DNA from: Aliarcobacter vitoriensis
GTDB lineage: Bacteria; Campylobacterota; Campylobacteria; Campylobacterales; Arcobacteraceae
Direction of reading: 5' to 3'
Length of the DNA stretch: 64,000 nt
Assembly: GCF_003316695.1 (NCBI RefSeq)
Contig: NZ_PDKB01000006.1
Location: 1 to 64,000 of the forward strand
Of this stretch, positions 32,643-41,518 are shown one piece after another. The position numbers and the translations under genes were made by a program. A model generated the notes under the pieces. It did no database searches. It saw only the letters and a program-made list of their open reading frames with translations, and was not told the origin of the DNA. Within the stretch, counting starts at the first letter, position 1, and each line of letters begins with the position of its first letter.

Positions 32643-33213
32643 GAGTAAAATCCTCTTCATTTGGAATTCTACTTAAATGTGTACCATTGTAGCTTCCTAT
32701 CATACTTTTTACTATATCACTAACACTTATCTCATCTTTTTTTGAATATGAAAAACCTAAATCTTCAATTTCTTTCAATGCAGTTTTTATAAAAAGAGGA
32801 AAAAATTCTTCCATTTTTTGAGTAAGACCTATTTCTACGCTCTGTATATCTTGAGGAACTATACCTATGATTGTTACATTTGCATGAGAATCTAATACAG
32901 AAACTATCTCTAACATTTCAATAATTTCTACTTCATGAGCAGTTTTTCTATATTTTCCAAGTCCTAATAAAACATCACTGGGAAGTTTAAAAATAGATCC
33001 AACTTCATCTTCAATAGATACAGTATCTAAGATAATGACATTATCATAATCTTGAAAATATGCCATTAGCTTAAATCCTAATGTTCCACCATCAATTATC
33101 TCTAAATCACTACTAATATTATAGTTTTGCTTTATATATTCACTTGCATAAATACCTATACCCTCATCTTTAAAGAGCATATTACCAACACCAATTACAA
33201 TAGATTTTTTCAT
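32626..33213 (-). CDS. hydD: Hydrogenase maturation protease HydD, copy 2
   Basis: The protein starts KKSIVIGVGNMLFKDEGIGIYA. The acidic metal ligands in KDEG and the IILDTV stretch are as in HyaD-type peptidases, with a His in KTAHEVEIIEML. ATG 33213 is chosen over TTG 33231 because it matches the start of copy 1. It is 195 residues with a short C-terminal extension relative to copy 1. Its expected substrate is HydB2 (cut after DPCIACAVH). It follows hydC2 by 33 bp. Confidence 0.9.
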   Translation of the reverse strand: MKKSIVIGVGNMLFKDEGIGIYASEYIKQNYNISSDLEIIDGGTLGFKLMAYFQDYDNVIILDTVSIEDEVGSIFKLPSDVLLGLGKYRKTAHEVEIIEMLEIVSVLDSHANVTIIGIVPQDIQSVEIGLTQKMEEFFPLFIKTALKEIEDLGFSYSKKDEISVSDIVKSMIGSYNGTHLSRIPNEEDFTHEINL

Positions 33214-33246
33214 ATAAAGTTTAAGAGTCAAGCTTTCGCTTAACTC

Positions 33247-33948
33247 TTATTTCTCCTCTTCTTTTACAAATTTGCTTCCACCAAAAACAATAGCAATATC
33301 ACCTTCTTTCCAGAATATTGTTCTCCAAACTTGATAGTAAATATGAAACATAACCCATACTAAAATAAAATACATAGTATAATGATGAGCTATTCTAACT
33401 CCCATATTTCCACCAAAAACATATAAAGTCCAATCCGTAACTAAGTGAAGCATTGCTGGCCACCAAGTACCAATAGAACTCTCTCCAGAAGCTAATCCAT
33501 GAACATATAATTGAAGTCCTGTAAACAACATAAACCCTAACAATAGATGGAATATTGTAAAAAATACAATATTAAAGCTATCACTATGGGCTGAATTAAA
33601 TTTTTTTCTTCTATTTAATGTTATTAAATTTAAAAATACCTCAAAAAATTCAACAAGATTTGTTTTTGTTGGAATTAGCTTTTTATATGGTTTTTCAAAC
33701 CTAGAAAAAAAGTATAAATATCCAACTAAAACAGCTGTTACATCAAAGATAATAGCAACTATAAAGTGTGCCCATCTATTCCAAGCCATTACATATTTAT
33801 CTACAGCTGGGTCAGCTATAAATGTTTGATAATATGGATGTCCAATATACAGTCCAGTAACTACTGCAATTATCATACTAAAGAATGTTACCCAATGCAC
33901 TATTCTCATAGTTTTAGTCATTCTTTTTACTTCTATATTTTTTGCCAT
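33247..33948 (-). CDS. hydC: Hydrogenase cytochrome b subunit HydC, copy 2
   Basis: This 233-residue membrane protein has four segments. Heme-ligand candidates are in MRIVHWVTFFSM (near 14-25), WNRWAHFIVAIIFD (near 54-67), FTIFHLLLGFM (near 133) and MGVRIAHHYTMYFILVWVMFHIYYQVW near the end. It passes electrons from HydA2 to menaquinone. It lies 10 bp downstream of hydB2. It is clearly diverged from copy 1, so the duplication is not recent. Confidence 0.93.
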   Translation of the reverse strand: MAKNIEVKRMTKTMRIVHWVTFFSMIIAVVTGLYIGHPYYQTFIADPAVDKYVMAWNRWAHFIVAIIFDVTAVLVGYLYFFSRFEKPYKKLIPTKTNLVEFFEVFLNLITLNRRKKFNSAHSDSFNIVFFTIFHLLLGFMLFTGLQLYVHGLASGESSIGTWWPAMLHLVTDWTLYVFGGNMGVRIAHHYTMYFILVWVMFHIYYQVWRTIFWKEGDIAIVFGGSKFVKEEEK

Positions 33949-33958
33949 AAGTTACTCC

Positions 33959-35683
33959 TTAAATTGGATTTACTTTATATACACCAAGTTCTTTACCATT
34001 TGTATCTATGATATGAACAGCACAAGCAATACACGGATCAAAACTATGAATAGTTCTTAAAATTTCTAAAGGTTGATCTGGATTTGCTACCTTTGTACCA
34101 ATCAATGATGATTCATAAGCACCTAATCTTCCCTTATAATCCCTAGGAGCTGCATTCCACGTTGAGGGAACAACCGCTTGATAATTTTCTACTTTTCCAT
34201 CTTTTATTTTTACCCAATGTCCTAATGCACCTCTAGGAGCCTCTTCAAGCCCTATTCCTTTTGCATCTTTTGCAACATTATTAAAATCAAACTCTGTCCA
34301 AGTTGATAAATCTCCATGTGCAACATTTAAAGCTAACTCATCTACCCATTCCATCATAATATCAGCCATAAGCTCGCTTTCTATTGCACGTGCTGCTGTT
34401 CTTCCAACTGTTGAAAATAATACATTTGCAGGAAGATTTGCATTTGTTAAAAAATTTGTAACATATTTTTTGATTCTTTCATCATTACTTGCATATCCTA
34501 CAATCATTCTAGCAAGAGGACCAACTTCCATTCTCTCATCGTCATAAAGAGGTGATTTAATCCAAGAATATTTATTTTTTGTATCTAAATATGCAATATT
34601 ATCTTCTTTCTTACCAAAACCTGTATAATTTGGCTTAGTAACTCCATCATATGGATGTAAATTTGTATTACCTTCATACCAAGCATGAGTTACATCTTCT
34701 GTTATTTTAGTTTCATCTACTTCAAAAACTTTAGTTAAATCTCTATTTTTTACAATTCCTGATGGAAAAAGTTTTGAAGAGTTATAAAATGGTAAATCAT
34801 CTAATCTAAACCCACCATAAGACATATAGTTTCCTACACCTCCACCAATTCCTTCTAAAGCTTCATCAGCATACATAGTTCCAGCCATATAAACATCACT
34901 TAAATATGCTTCCTTTGTAAATTTCTGACCTCTTTTTAAAATTTGTTTAAATTCTGCAATTCTTGCAGGATTTTTAATATCTTGAACACATGTAACTCCA
35001 CCAACAACAAAAGATTGTGGGTGTGGGTTTTTACCACCAAAAATAGCCATCATTTTTGCTAAATCTCTTTGTAATTCAAGTGCATCAAGATAATGAGAAA
35101 GTCCAATTAAGTTTTGTTCAGGAGTAAGTTTAAACCCTTTTGAACCCCAGTAAGCATTTCCAAAAATCCCTAGTCTTCCTTGTTTTACATATTTTGTAAC
35201 CCTTTCTTGAACTTGAGCATATACATCTTCATTTGCATTCCATGGTCTTTGCCCTGATATTTTTGCCCACTTTTGAGCTTCAACAACAGTTGCCTTAGGA
35301 TCAGCTTTAAGTGCTTCTGTTATATCAACCCAATCAAGTGCATGTAAATGGTAAAAATGAACAATATGATCATGAAGGTATAAAGCACCTTGTATAAGGT
35401 TTCTAACTAACCTTGCATTTTTTGGAATAGTTACATTAAAAGCATGTTCAACTGCTTCAATACTTCTTTGATAATGTGTTCCTGTACAAACTCCACAAAT
35501 CCTCATAGCTAAAAGTCCACAATCTCTTGGATCTCTTCCTTTTAGTATTTCTTCAATTCCTCTAAACATTGTTGAAGAAGAATAAGCATCTGTTACAACA
35601 TTGTTTTCATCTATAATTGCTTCAATTCTAAGATGTCCTTCAATTCTTGTAATTGGATCAATTACTAAATGTTTTTTTGCCAT
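33959..35683 (-). CDS. hydB: [NiFe] hydrogenase large subunit HydB, copy 2
   Basis: This 574-residue protein has active-site motifs RICGVCTGTH and DPCIACAVH. The cleavable C-terminal peptide is shorter than in copy 1 and ends VNPI. It starts MAKKHLVIDPITRIEGHLRIE, with the stop of hydA2 overlapping the start. Sequence similarity to copy 1 is high around the active site but the proteins are distinct throughout. It would form a second membrane-bound enzyme with HydA2 and HydC2. Confidence 0.97.
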   Translation of the reverse strand: MAKKHLVIDPITRIEGHLRIEAIIDENNVVTDAYSSSTMFRGIEEILKGRDPRDCGLLAMRICGVCTGTHYQRSIEAVEHAFNVTIPKNARLVRNLIQGALYLHDHIVHFYHLHALDWVDITEALKADPKATVVEAQKWAKISGQRPWNANEDVYAQVQERVTKYVKQGRLGIFGNAYWGSKGFKLTPEQNLIGLSHYLDALELQRDLAKMMAIFGGKNPHPQSFVVGGVTCVQDIKNPARIAEFKQILKRGQKFTKEAYLSDVYMAGTMYADEALEGIGGGVGNYMSYGGFRLDDLPFYNSSKLFPSGIVKNRDLTKVFEVDETKITEDVTHAWYEGNTNLHPYDGVTKPNYTGFGKKEDNIAYLDTKNKYSWIKSPLYDDERMEVGPLARMIVGYASNDERIKKYVTNFLTNANLPANVLFSTVGRTAARAIESELMADIMMEWVDELALNVAHGDLSTWTEFDFNNVAKDAKGIGLEEAPRGALGHWVKIKDGKVENYQAVVPSTWNAAPRDYKGRLGAYESSLIGTKVANPDQPLEILRTIHSFDPCIACAVHIIDTNGKELGVYKVNPI

Positions 35684-36918
35684 TATTTTTCTTCTCCTTC
35701 ATTTGATTTTTTACCAGCAATGATACTTGCAACAGCATGAACTCCAATACCAACAGCAGTTGCTGTTAATAATCCTAGTCCAAATTCATCAACAGTTTTT
35801 TCAACTCCACCTGTTGGAGCTTTTATTCGTGCAGTTGCCATTGGTCTTTCATAAGCATATTTATCCCAAAAATCTGGCTCACTACACCCAATACAGCCTC
35901 TACCAACACCAATAGGCCAATTGATACCATCATTATATCTTATGATTGAGCAGTTATTAAATGTCATAGGTCCTTTACAACCGACTTTATATAGACACCA
36001 ATTGTTTTTAGCCCCTTCATCTCCCCACTCTTCAACAAACTCGCCAGCATCAAAATGAGCTCTTCTTTCACAGTTATCATGAATTCTATAACCAAATGCA
36101 AACTTAGGTCGTAAAAGTGAATCAAGTTCTGGAATTTGTCCAGTTAAAACATAATGTAAGATTACTCCAACCATATTTGCTGGATTTGCAGGACAAGCTG
36201 GAATATTTACTATTGGTTTTCCTTTTACTAAATCCATAACACCAACAGCACCTGTTGGATTAGGAGCAGCAGCTGGAACTCCACCAAAGGTAGCACATGT
36301 ACCAACAGCAACAATAGCTGCTGCATCTTTTGATATTCTCATTAGATGTTCATGGAAAGTTTCTCCCATAGCACCAATCGTACCATATTGACCATTCATA
36401 GCCATAGGAATTGAACCTTCTACAAAAAGTAAATATTTACCTTTAAAGTGTTCAACTGCTTCTTCAAGTTGTTTATCAGCATCATGTCCAGCAGCTGCTT
36501 GCAATGCTTCATGAAATTCCAAACTTAAAACATCAAACAGCAAATCATCAACTGTTGGAGCGGAACTTCTTAAAAGTGCTTCAGAATTTCCAGCACAGTC
36601 TTGTAACTCTAGCCAAATAACAGGTACTCTATTCATAAGCTCAGTAGCTTCTGCTACAAGTGGAGCAAACATAGGAGGAAGCATAAGAGTAGCAGTTGTT
36701 GCACTCACCCACTTCATAAAATCCCTTCTATTTATTCCTTCACTCTCTATAATATCTAGCATATCAATATTTTTAAGTGGTGTTTCTTCTCTTAAAGCTT
36801 TTAATCTATTTTTTGATTTTTCAAATAATAAGTTATAATACTCATCACCTTTATTTGTATTTACTCTCGTTGATTTTTGAGTAAATACTTCCCTTACTCT
36901 ATCCATTGAATCAGTCAT
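35683..36918 (-). CDS. hydA: [NiFe] hydrogenase small subunit HydA, copy 2, with altered proximal-cluster motif
   Basis: This 411-residue protein has a Tat signal (NRRDFMKW at 63-70) and a C-terminal membrane anchor near 379-400. The proximal motif reads DCAGNSEA: Cys108 is kept but the second cysteine is Asn111 (codon AAT, 36586-36588). The other two proximal ligands are present (GTCATFGG and PACPAN), as are the distal and medial motifs (CERRAHFD, CLYKVGCKGP, FNNC, GCIGCSEP). Changing Cys to Asn needs two base changes, so a single read error is unlikely. A strong GGAGG precedes the ATG. The gene heads the whole minus-strand supercluster. Confidence 0.95.
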   Translation of the reverse strand: MTDSMDRVREVFTQKSTRVNTNKGDEYYNLLFEKSKNRLKALREETPLKNIDMLDIIESEGINRRDFMKWVSATTATLMLPPMFAPLVAEATELMNRVPVIWLELQDCAGNSEALLRSSAPTVDDLLFDVLSLEFHEALQAAAGHDADKQLEEAVEHFKGKYLLFVEGSIPMAMNGQYGTIGAMGETFHEHLMRISKDAAAIVAVGTCATFGGVPAAAPNPTGAVGVMDLVKGKPIVNIPACPANPANMVGVILHYVLTGQIPELDSLLRPKFAFGYRIHDNCERRAHFDAGEFVEEWGDEGAKNNWCLYKVGCKGPMTFNNCSIIRYNDGINWPIGVGRGCIGCSEPDFWDKYAYERPMATARIKAPTGGVEKTVDEFGLGLLTATAVGIGVHAVASIIAGKKSNEGEEK

Positions 36919-37083
36919 ATCTGTTCCTCCTACAAATAAATATCTGTATCTAAAAGATAATCCTTTAATACTTATACAATACTTAATGTTTTTTTTGGAA
37001 AAGAGTGAAAATTTAATATATTAAAGATTTTTTAATTTTTGGTAAAAAAATATTTCCGATTTTATCGAATATGAATATTTATC

Positions 37084-37103
37084 TTGTTCTAATTTTATAT
37101 AAG
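37084..37103 (-). promoter_or_regulatory. Shared hydrogenase-regulon motif, copy 3 (upstream of hydA2)
   Basis: On the minus strand this reads CTTATATAAAATTAGAACAA, matching copy 2 in 17 of 20 positions. It lies 166-185 bp upstream of the hydA2 ATG in the 225-bp gap before that gene, which otherwise holds only AT-rich DNA, a short dyad CGAT-TTT-ATCG at 37057-37067, and a possible TATAAG -10 near 36978. Its orientation relative to the gene is opposite to that at nikK and hypB. Confidence 0.45.
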
Positions 37104-37143
37104 AAATATTAAAATTAAGTTTTTTTTTAGTTTTGTTACAGTT

Positions 37144-37725
37144 TTACTCAAATTTGTTTAAGTTTTTAAAAAACTCATCCAAATTTATATCTATTTCATC
37201 ATTAGTTATTCCATCTTGCAATGCACCTTTTTTTACACTACTTTTAAAAAGCCTTTCTATACTACCATCTTCAAAAATAGTATATACAAAATAGCTATTT
37301 TGTGAATTATCATCTAATCTTAAAGCTTTTATAAAAGAACCATCAGAATCATTTATTAAAGGAATTTTTGAAGTTTGATACATTTTTTCAAGTTCACCAT
37401 TTATAGCTATTTGTTTAATCAACCAAGGAGTATTTGATATATTTGCAACTAAAACTATATTTTTATTTGTTTTTTTATACAAATCTTTAAAAATAGCTAA
37501 AGAATCATGATTTAATACAATTATGTAACTTTGTTCACTATTTTTAAAAAGTTCATCTTTTTTTGTATATGGATTTTTACCTATAACATCAAAAAAATTA
37601 GGAATATCATTTAAACTTAACTCTTGTTTTATATCATCTTCATTACTAAAATCTGGAATTGTCAAATAAACTAACAACGCAAATCCTACTAAACCTAAAA
37701 AAACTACTTTTATTGTATTTTTCAT
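37144..37725 (-). CDS. Membrane-anchored protein of unknown function
   Basis: From ATG 37725 (MKNTIKVVFLG) the protein has one N-terminal hydrophobic segment (about residues 5-23) and then an extracytoplasmic domain of about 170 residues. The frame is open further upstream to 37785, but that would remove the signal from the N-terminus. The sequence SYIIVLNHDSLAIFKDLYKKTNKNIVLVANISNTPWLI has the look of a thioredoxin-like fold without a CxxC. It starts just after the FAD-oxidoreductase stop, so the two are co-transcribed. A role cannot be assigned. Confidence 0.75.
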   Translation of the reverse strand: MKNTIKVVFLGLVGFALLVYLTIPDFSNEDDIKQELSLNDIPNFFDVIGKNPYTKKDELFKNSEQSYIIVLNHDSLAIFKDLYKKTNKNIVLVANISNTPWLIKQIAINGELEKMYQTSKIPLINDSDGSFIKALRLDDNSQNSYFVYTIFEDGSIERLFKSSVKKGALQDGITNDEIDINLDEFFKNLNKFE

Positions 37726-37726
37726 T

Positions 37727-38887
37727 TTAATCCTTATATTTTTTTGCCCATCGTGAAAATAATCTATAGTTTGTAATATTATCATCTAATATCTTATTAT
37801 TTATTACAAACTCTACCAAATTTGAAGCCAAATAGAGTGAAAGTACAAAGCCTCTTCCTCCTACACCATTTAAAGTGTAAATATTTTCATAAAGTACTAA
37901 ATTTTCATTTTTAATGTGTGTACCATTTTTGATATGAGGATATTTTTCAAAACTTTTTTTGCTATCAACTAAAGTTCCAACCATAGGTAAATAATCTATG
38001 CTAGAAGCTCTTGAGCCTATTTTTATATCAATAACTTCAATATCTTCTAGCTTTTTTATATCATTTGCTTTTTTTAAAAGTTCCTCTGTATCATTGTTTA
38101 TTATTTCTAAAGTTTTTTTATTGTGTTTTATATTATTTATATTTTTAAGTTTCAAATTATATGAAGTATCTTCCATATTTTCTTTGAATCTGTGGTGTGT
38201 TGCTCCAATAGAGATAAAATTTTTACCGTTTTTAGGAATACTTTTTGATAATGAACACTCTTTATGGTAATTTATATCTATTTTTGTAGAACTCAAAATA
38301 TCTATTTTTTGTCCCCAAACTGCTCTTATATCAAAATATTCTTCATTTATTAAAGATATATCTGCACCTGTAGATAAAAATAACTTTTTTGCTTCAATTT
38401 CATCATTTATTATCCATAAATCATCTTTTTTTTCTATTTTTAAAACATCATAATTGAATAATTTTTCTACATCTTTAGATAATTTTTTACATATTTCATA
38501 AGAGCTAACAACACTTCCAATATCAAAAAAATAGCCATCTTCAAAAGCCTTAAAATCAAAATCCATATGAGGAATATAACTTTTAAATTTATCAAAATCT
38601 TCTTGATTCTTTGGAATTCTACAAGTTCCAGAATTTTGAAAATATTCAGCAAAATCTTTTTTATAAATTTCCAAAGAGAATTTTAAAGCTTTTGTAACCA
38701 AAGATTTAAACTCATTTGGTTTTCCTAAAAGTGGAGATAAAAATGCTCCAGCAGCTCCACTTGCTCCGAAAGCAACATCACTATTTTTATCTATCAATAA
38801 AATATTTTTTGAATATTGTTTTAAAAAATAAGATAAAGAGCATCCACAAATTCCTGCTCCAATAATTATATAGTCATACTTTTTCAT
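37727..38887 (-). CDS. FAD-dependent oxidoreductase, DAO family (MnmC C-domain-like)
   Basis: The dinucleotide motif IIGAGICGCSLSYFL lies at residues 7-21 and an acidic ribose-binding residue follows in LLIDKNSD. The GASGAAGAFLSPLLGKP segment (near 42-58) and the C-terminal GVGGRGFVLSLYLAS are as in the oxidoreductase half of MnmC, which helps to modify tRNA wobble uridine. Standalone versions lacking the methyltransferase half are found in this phylum. Glycine-oxidase-like activity is the alternative. At 386 residues it is full length for the single domain. Confidence 0.8.
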   Translation of the reverse strand: MKKYDYIIIGAGICGCSLSYFLKQYSKNILLIDKNSDVAFGASGAAGAFLSPLLGKPNEFKSLVTKALKFSLEIYKKDFAEYFQNSGTCRIPKNQEDFDKFKSYIPHMDFDFKAFEDGYFFDIGSVVSSYEICKKLSKDVEKLFNYDVLKIEKKDDLWIINDEIEAKKLFLSTGADISLINEEYFDIRAVWGQKIDILSSTKIDINYHKECSLSKSIPKNGKNFISIGATHHRFKENMEDTSYNLKLKNINNIKHNKKTLEIINNDTEELLKKANDIKKLEDIEVIDIKIGSRASSIDYLPMVGTLVDSKKSFEKYPHIKNGTHIKNENLVLYENIYTLNGVGGRGFVLSLYLASNLVEFVINNKILDDNITNYRLFSRWAKKYKD

Positions 38888-38968
38888 AAAAAAGAGTATA
38901 TCTAAATTTCATAAAGTAATTTTTAAATATTACTCGATAAAATACAATATTATTTTAAAAGGTAGTTT

Positions 38969-39331
38969 ATGAAAATTTTGGTAACTGATGATTCAAAAAT
39001 AGCAAGAAAAATGGTTATAAGGACTATAGAAGAAGCACTAGGTCAAGAATATCAAATTCTTGAAGCACAAAATGGACAAGAAGCATTGGATTTATATAAA
39101 GAACATAAACCAAATATAACTTTTATGGATTTAACAATGCCTATTATGAATGGTTTTGACTCTTTAAAATATATAAAAGAGTTTGATAAAGAGGCAAAAG
39201 TTATAATAATTTCAGCAGATATTCAAAAACAAGCTATCGATAGAGCTATAGAACTTGGTGCATTTAATTTTATAAAAAAACCTATTGATATTACAAAAAT
39301 GCAACAAATATTAAATAAACTAGTATTTTAG
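38969..39331 (+). CDS. Single-domain response regulator (CheY-like)
   Basis: This 120-residue receiver domain alone has the acidic pair in VTDDSKIAR (residues 4-12), the phosphoacceptor Asp in TFMDLTMPIMNGF (near 54), the Thr/Ser switch in IIISAD and the conserved Lys in FIKKPID (near 104). With no output domain it acts by protein contact or as a phosphate relay. It is the first gene of a three-gene unit with a CheC phosphatase (7 bp downstream) and a histidine kinase. A small dyad (AGTAAT...ATTACT, 38915-38934) lies upstream. Confidence 0.92.
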   Translation: MKILVTDDSKIARKMVIRTIEEALGQEYQILEAQNGQEALDLYKEHKPNITFMDLTMPIMNGFDSLKYIKEFDKEAKVIIISADIQKQAIDRAIELGAFNFIKKPIDITKMQQILNKLVF

Positions 39332-39338
39332 GCTAAAA

Positions 39339-39956
39339 ATGGAATCAAATATAATACTAACAGAAGACGAAATAGATTGCCTTCAAGAACTCATGAATGT
39401 TGCTTATGGTAGTGCAACAGCTGCAATTACTGAAATTTTAGATGCTTTTGCAAGATTAAGTATTCCAAAAATAAAAATTATAGATGCTTCAAAATTACAA
39501 GAACATTTATCAAATGAATTAAATCTTGAAAATGAGCATCTAATTGCTCTTCAACAAATAAATGGTCGTTTAAGTGGTGAAAATATGTTTTTAATTGATA
39601 AAAAATCTGCAATTAATATGGCATATAAATTTGGATTAAATGAAGATGAAATAACAGATGAAGATATTTGTGATATAACTTTAGAAATAACAAATGTTCT
39701 ATCATCATCAACTATTAGTAAACTAGCTGAAGATATAGAAACAAATGTTTCCTTTTCAGCACCAACAATAAAAGTTGTAAATTCAATGAAACAATTGAAT
39801 AATCTTTTTATAAATAACTATGAAAAAGTTATTATAATATCTACAAAATTAGAGTTTGAAGATTTAAACATTCATGGAGAATTATTTATATTAACAACTG
39901 ACAACTCTATTCTTTTTATAAAAGATAAACTAAATAAAATTTTGGATGAACTTTGA
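39339..39956 (+). CDS. cheC: CheC-type CheY-P phosphatase
   Basis: This 205-residue protein has both copies of the CheC/CheX/FliY active-site motif ExxN-x22-P: Glu17-Asn20 with Pro43, and EITN with Pro 23 residues after its Asn (near 133-159). Two intact motifs indicate an active two-site phosphatase. Its likely substrate is the receiver protein encoded just upstream. No other chemotaxis genes are nearby, so this is not a flagellar operon. It overlaps the kinase start (TTG 39953) by 4 bp. Confidence 0.88.
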   Translation: MESNIILTEDEIDCLQELMNVAYGSATAAITEILDAFARLSIPKIKIIDASKLQEHLSNELNLENEHLIALQQINGRLSGENMFLIDKKSAINMAYKFGLNEDEITDEDICDITLEITNVLSSSTISKLAEDIETNVSFSAPTIKVVNSMKQLNNLFINNYEKVIIISTKLEFEDLNIHGELFILTTDNSILFIKDKLNKILDEL

Positions 39957-41449
39957 AAATAAAAGATACTAGATGTGATATCATCACAAATACAGTTGAT
40001 AATGGAATTATAGTACTAAACAAAGATTTAACTGTTATATTTTGGAATAAATGGCTTGAACTAAGAACAGGAATTAGTAGTTCAGCAATTGTAGATAAAA
40101 ATATTTTATCTTTTTATTCAAATATAGATGAAAAAAGATTAAAAAGAAAAATAATTACTTCTCTAAAACTTAATTCACCTACTTTTTATACTCCTCAGAC
40201 AAATGATTATCTTATAAACATAGAGTTAAAAAATGTTGCTGATAAAGTATTTAACCAAATGCAACAAAGCATAACAATAGCACCTTTAGATATTGAAAAT
40301 GAGCTAGTTGTTTTGTATATTTATGATGTAACACTATTGAGTGAAATCAACTTTAAATTAAAAGTTGCAAAAGAAGAACTGAATGAGAAAAATGAAGAGC
40401 TAAGACTTATTTTAGATGCTACAATGGAAGCTATTATTATTTTTAAAGATGACAAAGTAGTTGATTGCAATAAAATTGCAGTTGAACTTTTAAATAAAGA
40501 TATTAAATTTGATTTAATAAATAAAAATTTTAATGAAATAATTTTTGATAAATATATCTGCGAAAAATCAAATAAAAATAGTATTGAAACTGTAATAATT
40601 AGGGACGATGGTAGCAAATTTAGTGCAGTTATAAATGTAAAAGATGCTTTTATAAATAAGCAAATTTTTAAAATTCTGACTATTATTGATATAGAAGATA
40701 TAAAAAGAAAAGAAAATCTCATGGCTGAACAATCAAAATTAGCAGCAATGGGAGAAATGATAGCAAATATTGCACACCAATGGAGGCAACCTTTAAATAT
40801 TATATCTATTACTGCGTCTAATATTAAACTTAAAAATGATTTGGATAATTTGGATAGTGATAGTTTAAAAGACTCATTAAAACTTATTTTAAAGACAACT
40901 GAACACCTTTCAAATACAATTGATACTTTTAATGATTTTCTTAAAATACATAAAGATAAATCTTTATTTAATGTAAATGAAAATATTAAAAATAGTATAA
41001 CTTTAGTAGAAGATTTTTTTAGAAACTTCAATATAGAAATAATCTTAGATTTAGAAGATAATATCTATGTTTATAATGTAGAAAATGAATTTTCTCAAGC
41101 AATAATAAATATTCTTAATAATGCAAAAGATGCCTTAAACTTAAATATAAAAGAAGATGATACAAGAATCATCAAAGTTAGTACAAAAAAAGTTGGAAAT
41201 TTTGTTGAAATTTCAATTTTAGATAATGCATCTGGAATAAAAGCTGATATTATTGATAAAATTTTTGAACCTTACTTCACAACAAAACATCAATATCAAG
41301 GAACAGGACTTGGTTTATATATGACTAGAAAGATTATAAATCAGAGTATGGGTGGAGATATTAGTGTGAAAAATATTAAGTTTATGCATAATAATATTGT
41401 ATGCAAAGGTGCTATATTTAAAATAACTCTTCCTTATAAAGTTGATTGA
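39953..41449 (+). CDS. Cytoplasmic PAS-domain sensor histidine kinase
   Basis: Two PAS-like regions (about residues 10-120 and 150-250) precede the HisKA-type box NIAHQWRQPLN with phosphoacceptor His275. The ATPase domain has N-box IINILNNAKDAL, DNASGIKADI, FEPYFTTK and GTGLGLYMTRKII. There is no membrane segment, so it senses a cytoplasmic signal. It starts with TTG overlapping the cheC stop (TTGA), which implies coupled translation. It is the likely kinase for the receiver protein at 38969, with CheC as the off switch. Confidence 0.92.
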   Translation: MKIKDTRCDIITNTVDNGIIVLNKDLTVIFWNKWLELRTGISSSAIVDKNILSFYSNIDEKRLKRKIITSLKLNSPTFYTPQTNDYLINIELKNVADKVFNQMQQSITIAPLDIENELVVLYIYDVTLLSEINFKLKVAKEELNEKNEELRLILDATMEAIIIFKDDKVVDCNKIAVELLNKDIKFDLINKNFNEIIFDKYICEKSNKNSIETVIIRDDGSKFSAVINVKDAFINKQIFKILTIIDIEDIKRKENLMAEQSKLAAMGEMIANIAHQWRQPLNIISITASNIKLKNDLDNLDSDSLKDSLKLILKTTEHLSNTIDTFNDFLKIHKDKSLFNVNENIKNSITLVEDFFRNFNIEIILDLEDNIYVYNVENEFSQAIINILNNAKDALNLNIKEDDTRIIKVSTKKVGNFVEISILDNASGIKADIIDKIFEPYFTTKHQYQGTGLGLYMTRKIINQSMGGDISVKNIKFMHNNIVCKGAIFKITLPYKVD

Positions 41450-41475
41450 CATTGACTCAACCTTTTTGATATAAT
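41441..41475 (+). promoter_or_regulatory. cbpA-hspR promoter with HAIR-like HspR operator
   Basis: TTGACA (41446-41451) and TATAAT (41470-41475) are 18 bp apart. GTTGATT (41441-41447), a 7-bp gap and ACTCAAC (41455-41461) match the HspR-associated inverted repeat CTTGAGT-N7-ACTCAAG in spacing and 11 of 14 bases. The operator covers the -35 element and overlaps the last codons of the histidine-kinase gene. HspR encoded by the same operon is the expected repressor. Confidence 0.75.
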
Positions 41476-41518
41476 TAAATTCTAAAATTTGAATAATTTA
41501 TTAGAATAGGAAGAAAAT

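Noticed and set aside
37144-37725. Thioredoxin-like protein assignment for the membrane-anchored protein
   Set aside because: The fold impression is weak and no CxxC active site is present, so it is left as unknown.
40321-41031. Long minus-strand open frame inside the histidine-kinase gene
   Set aside because: It is antisense to a gene with all kinase motifs intact and reads as a low-complexity Ser/Ile/Leu-rich shadow frame.
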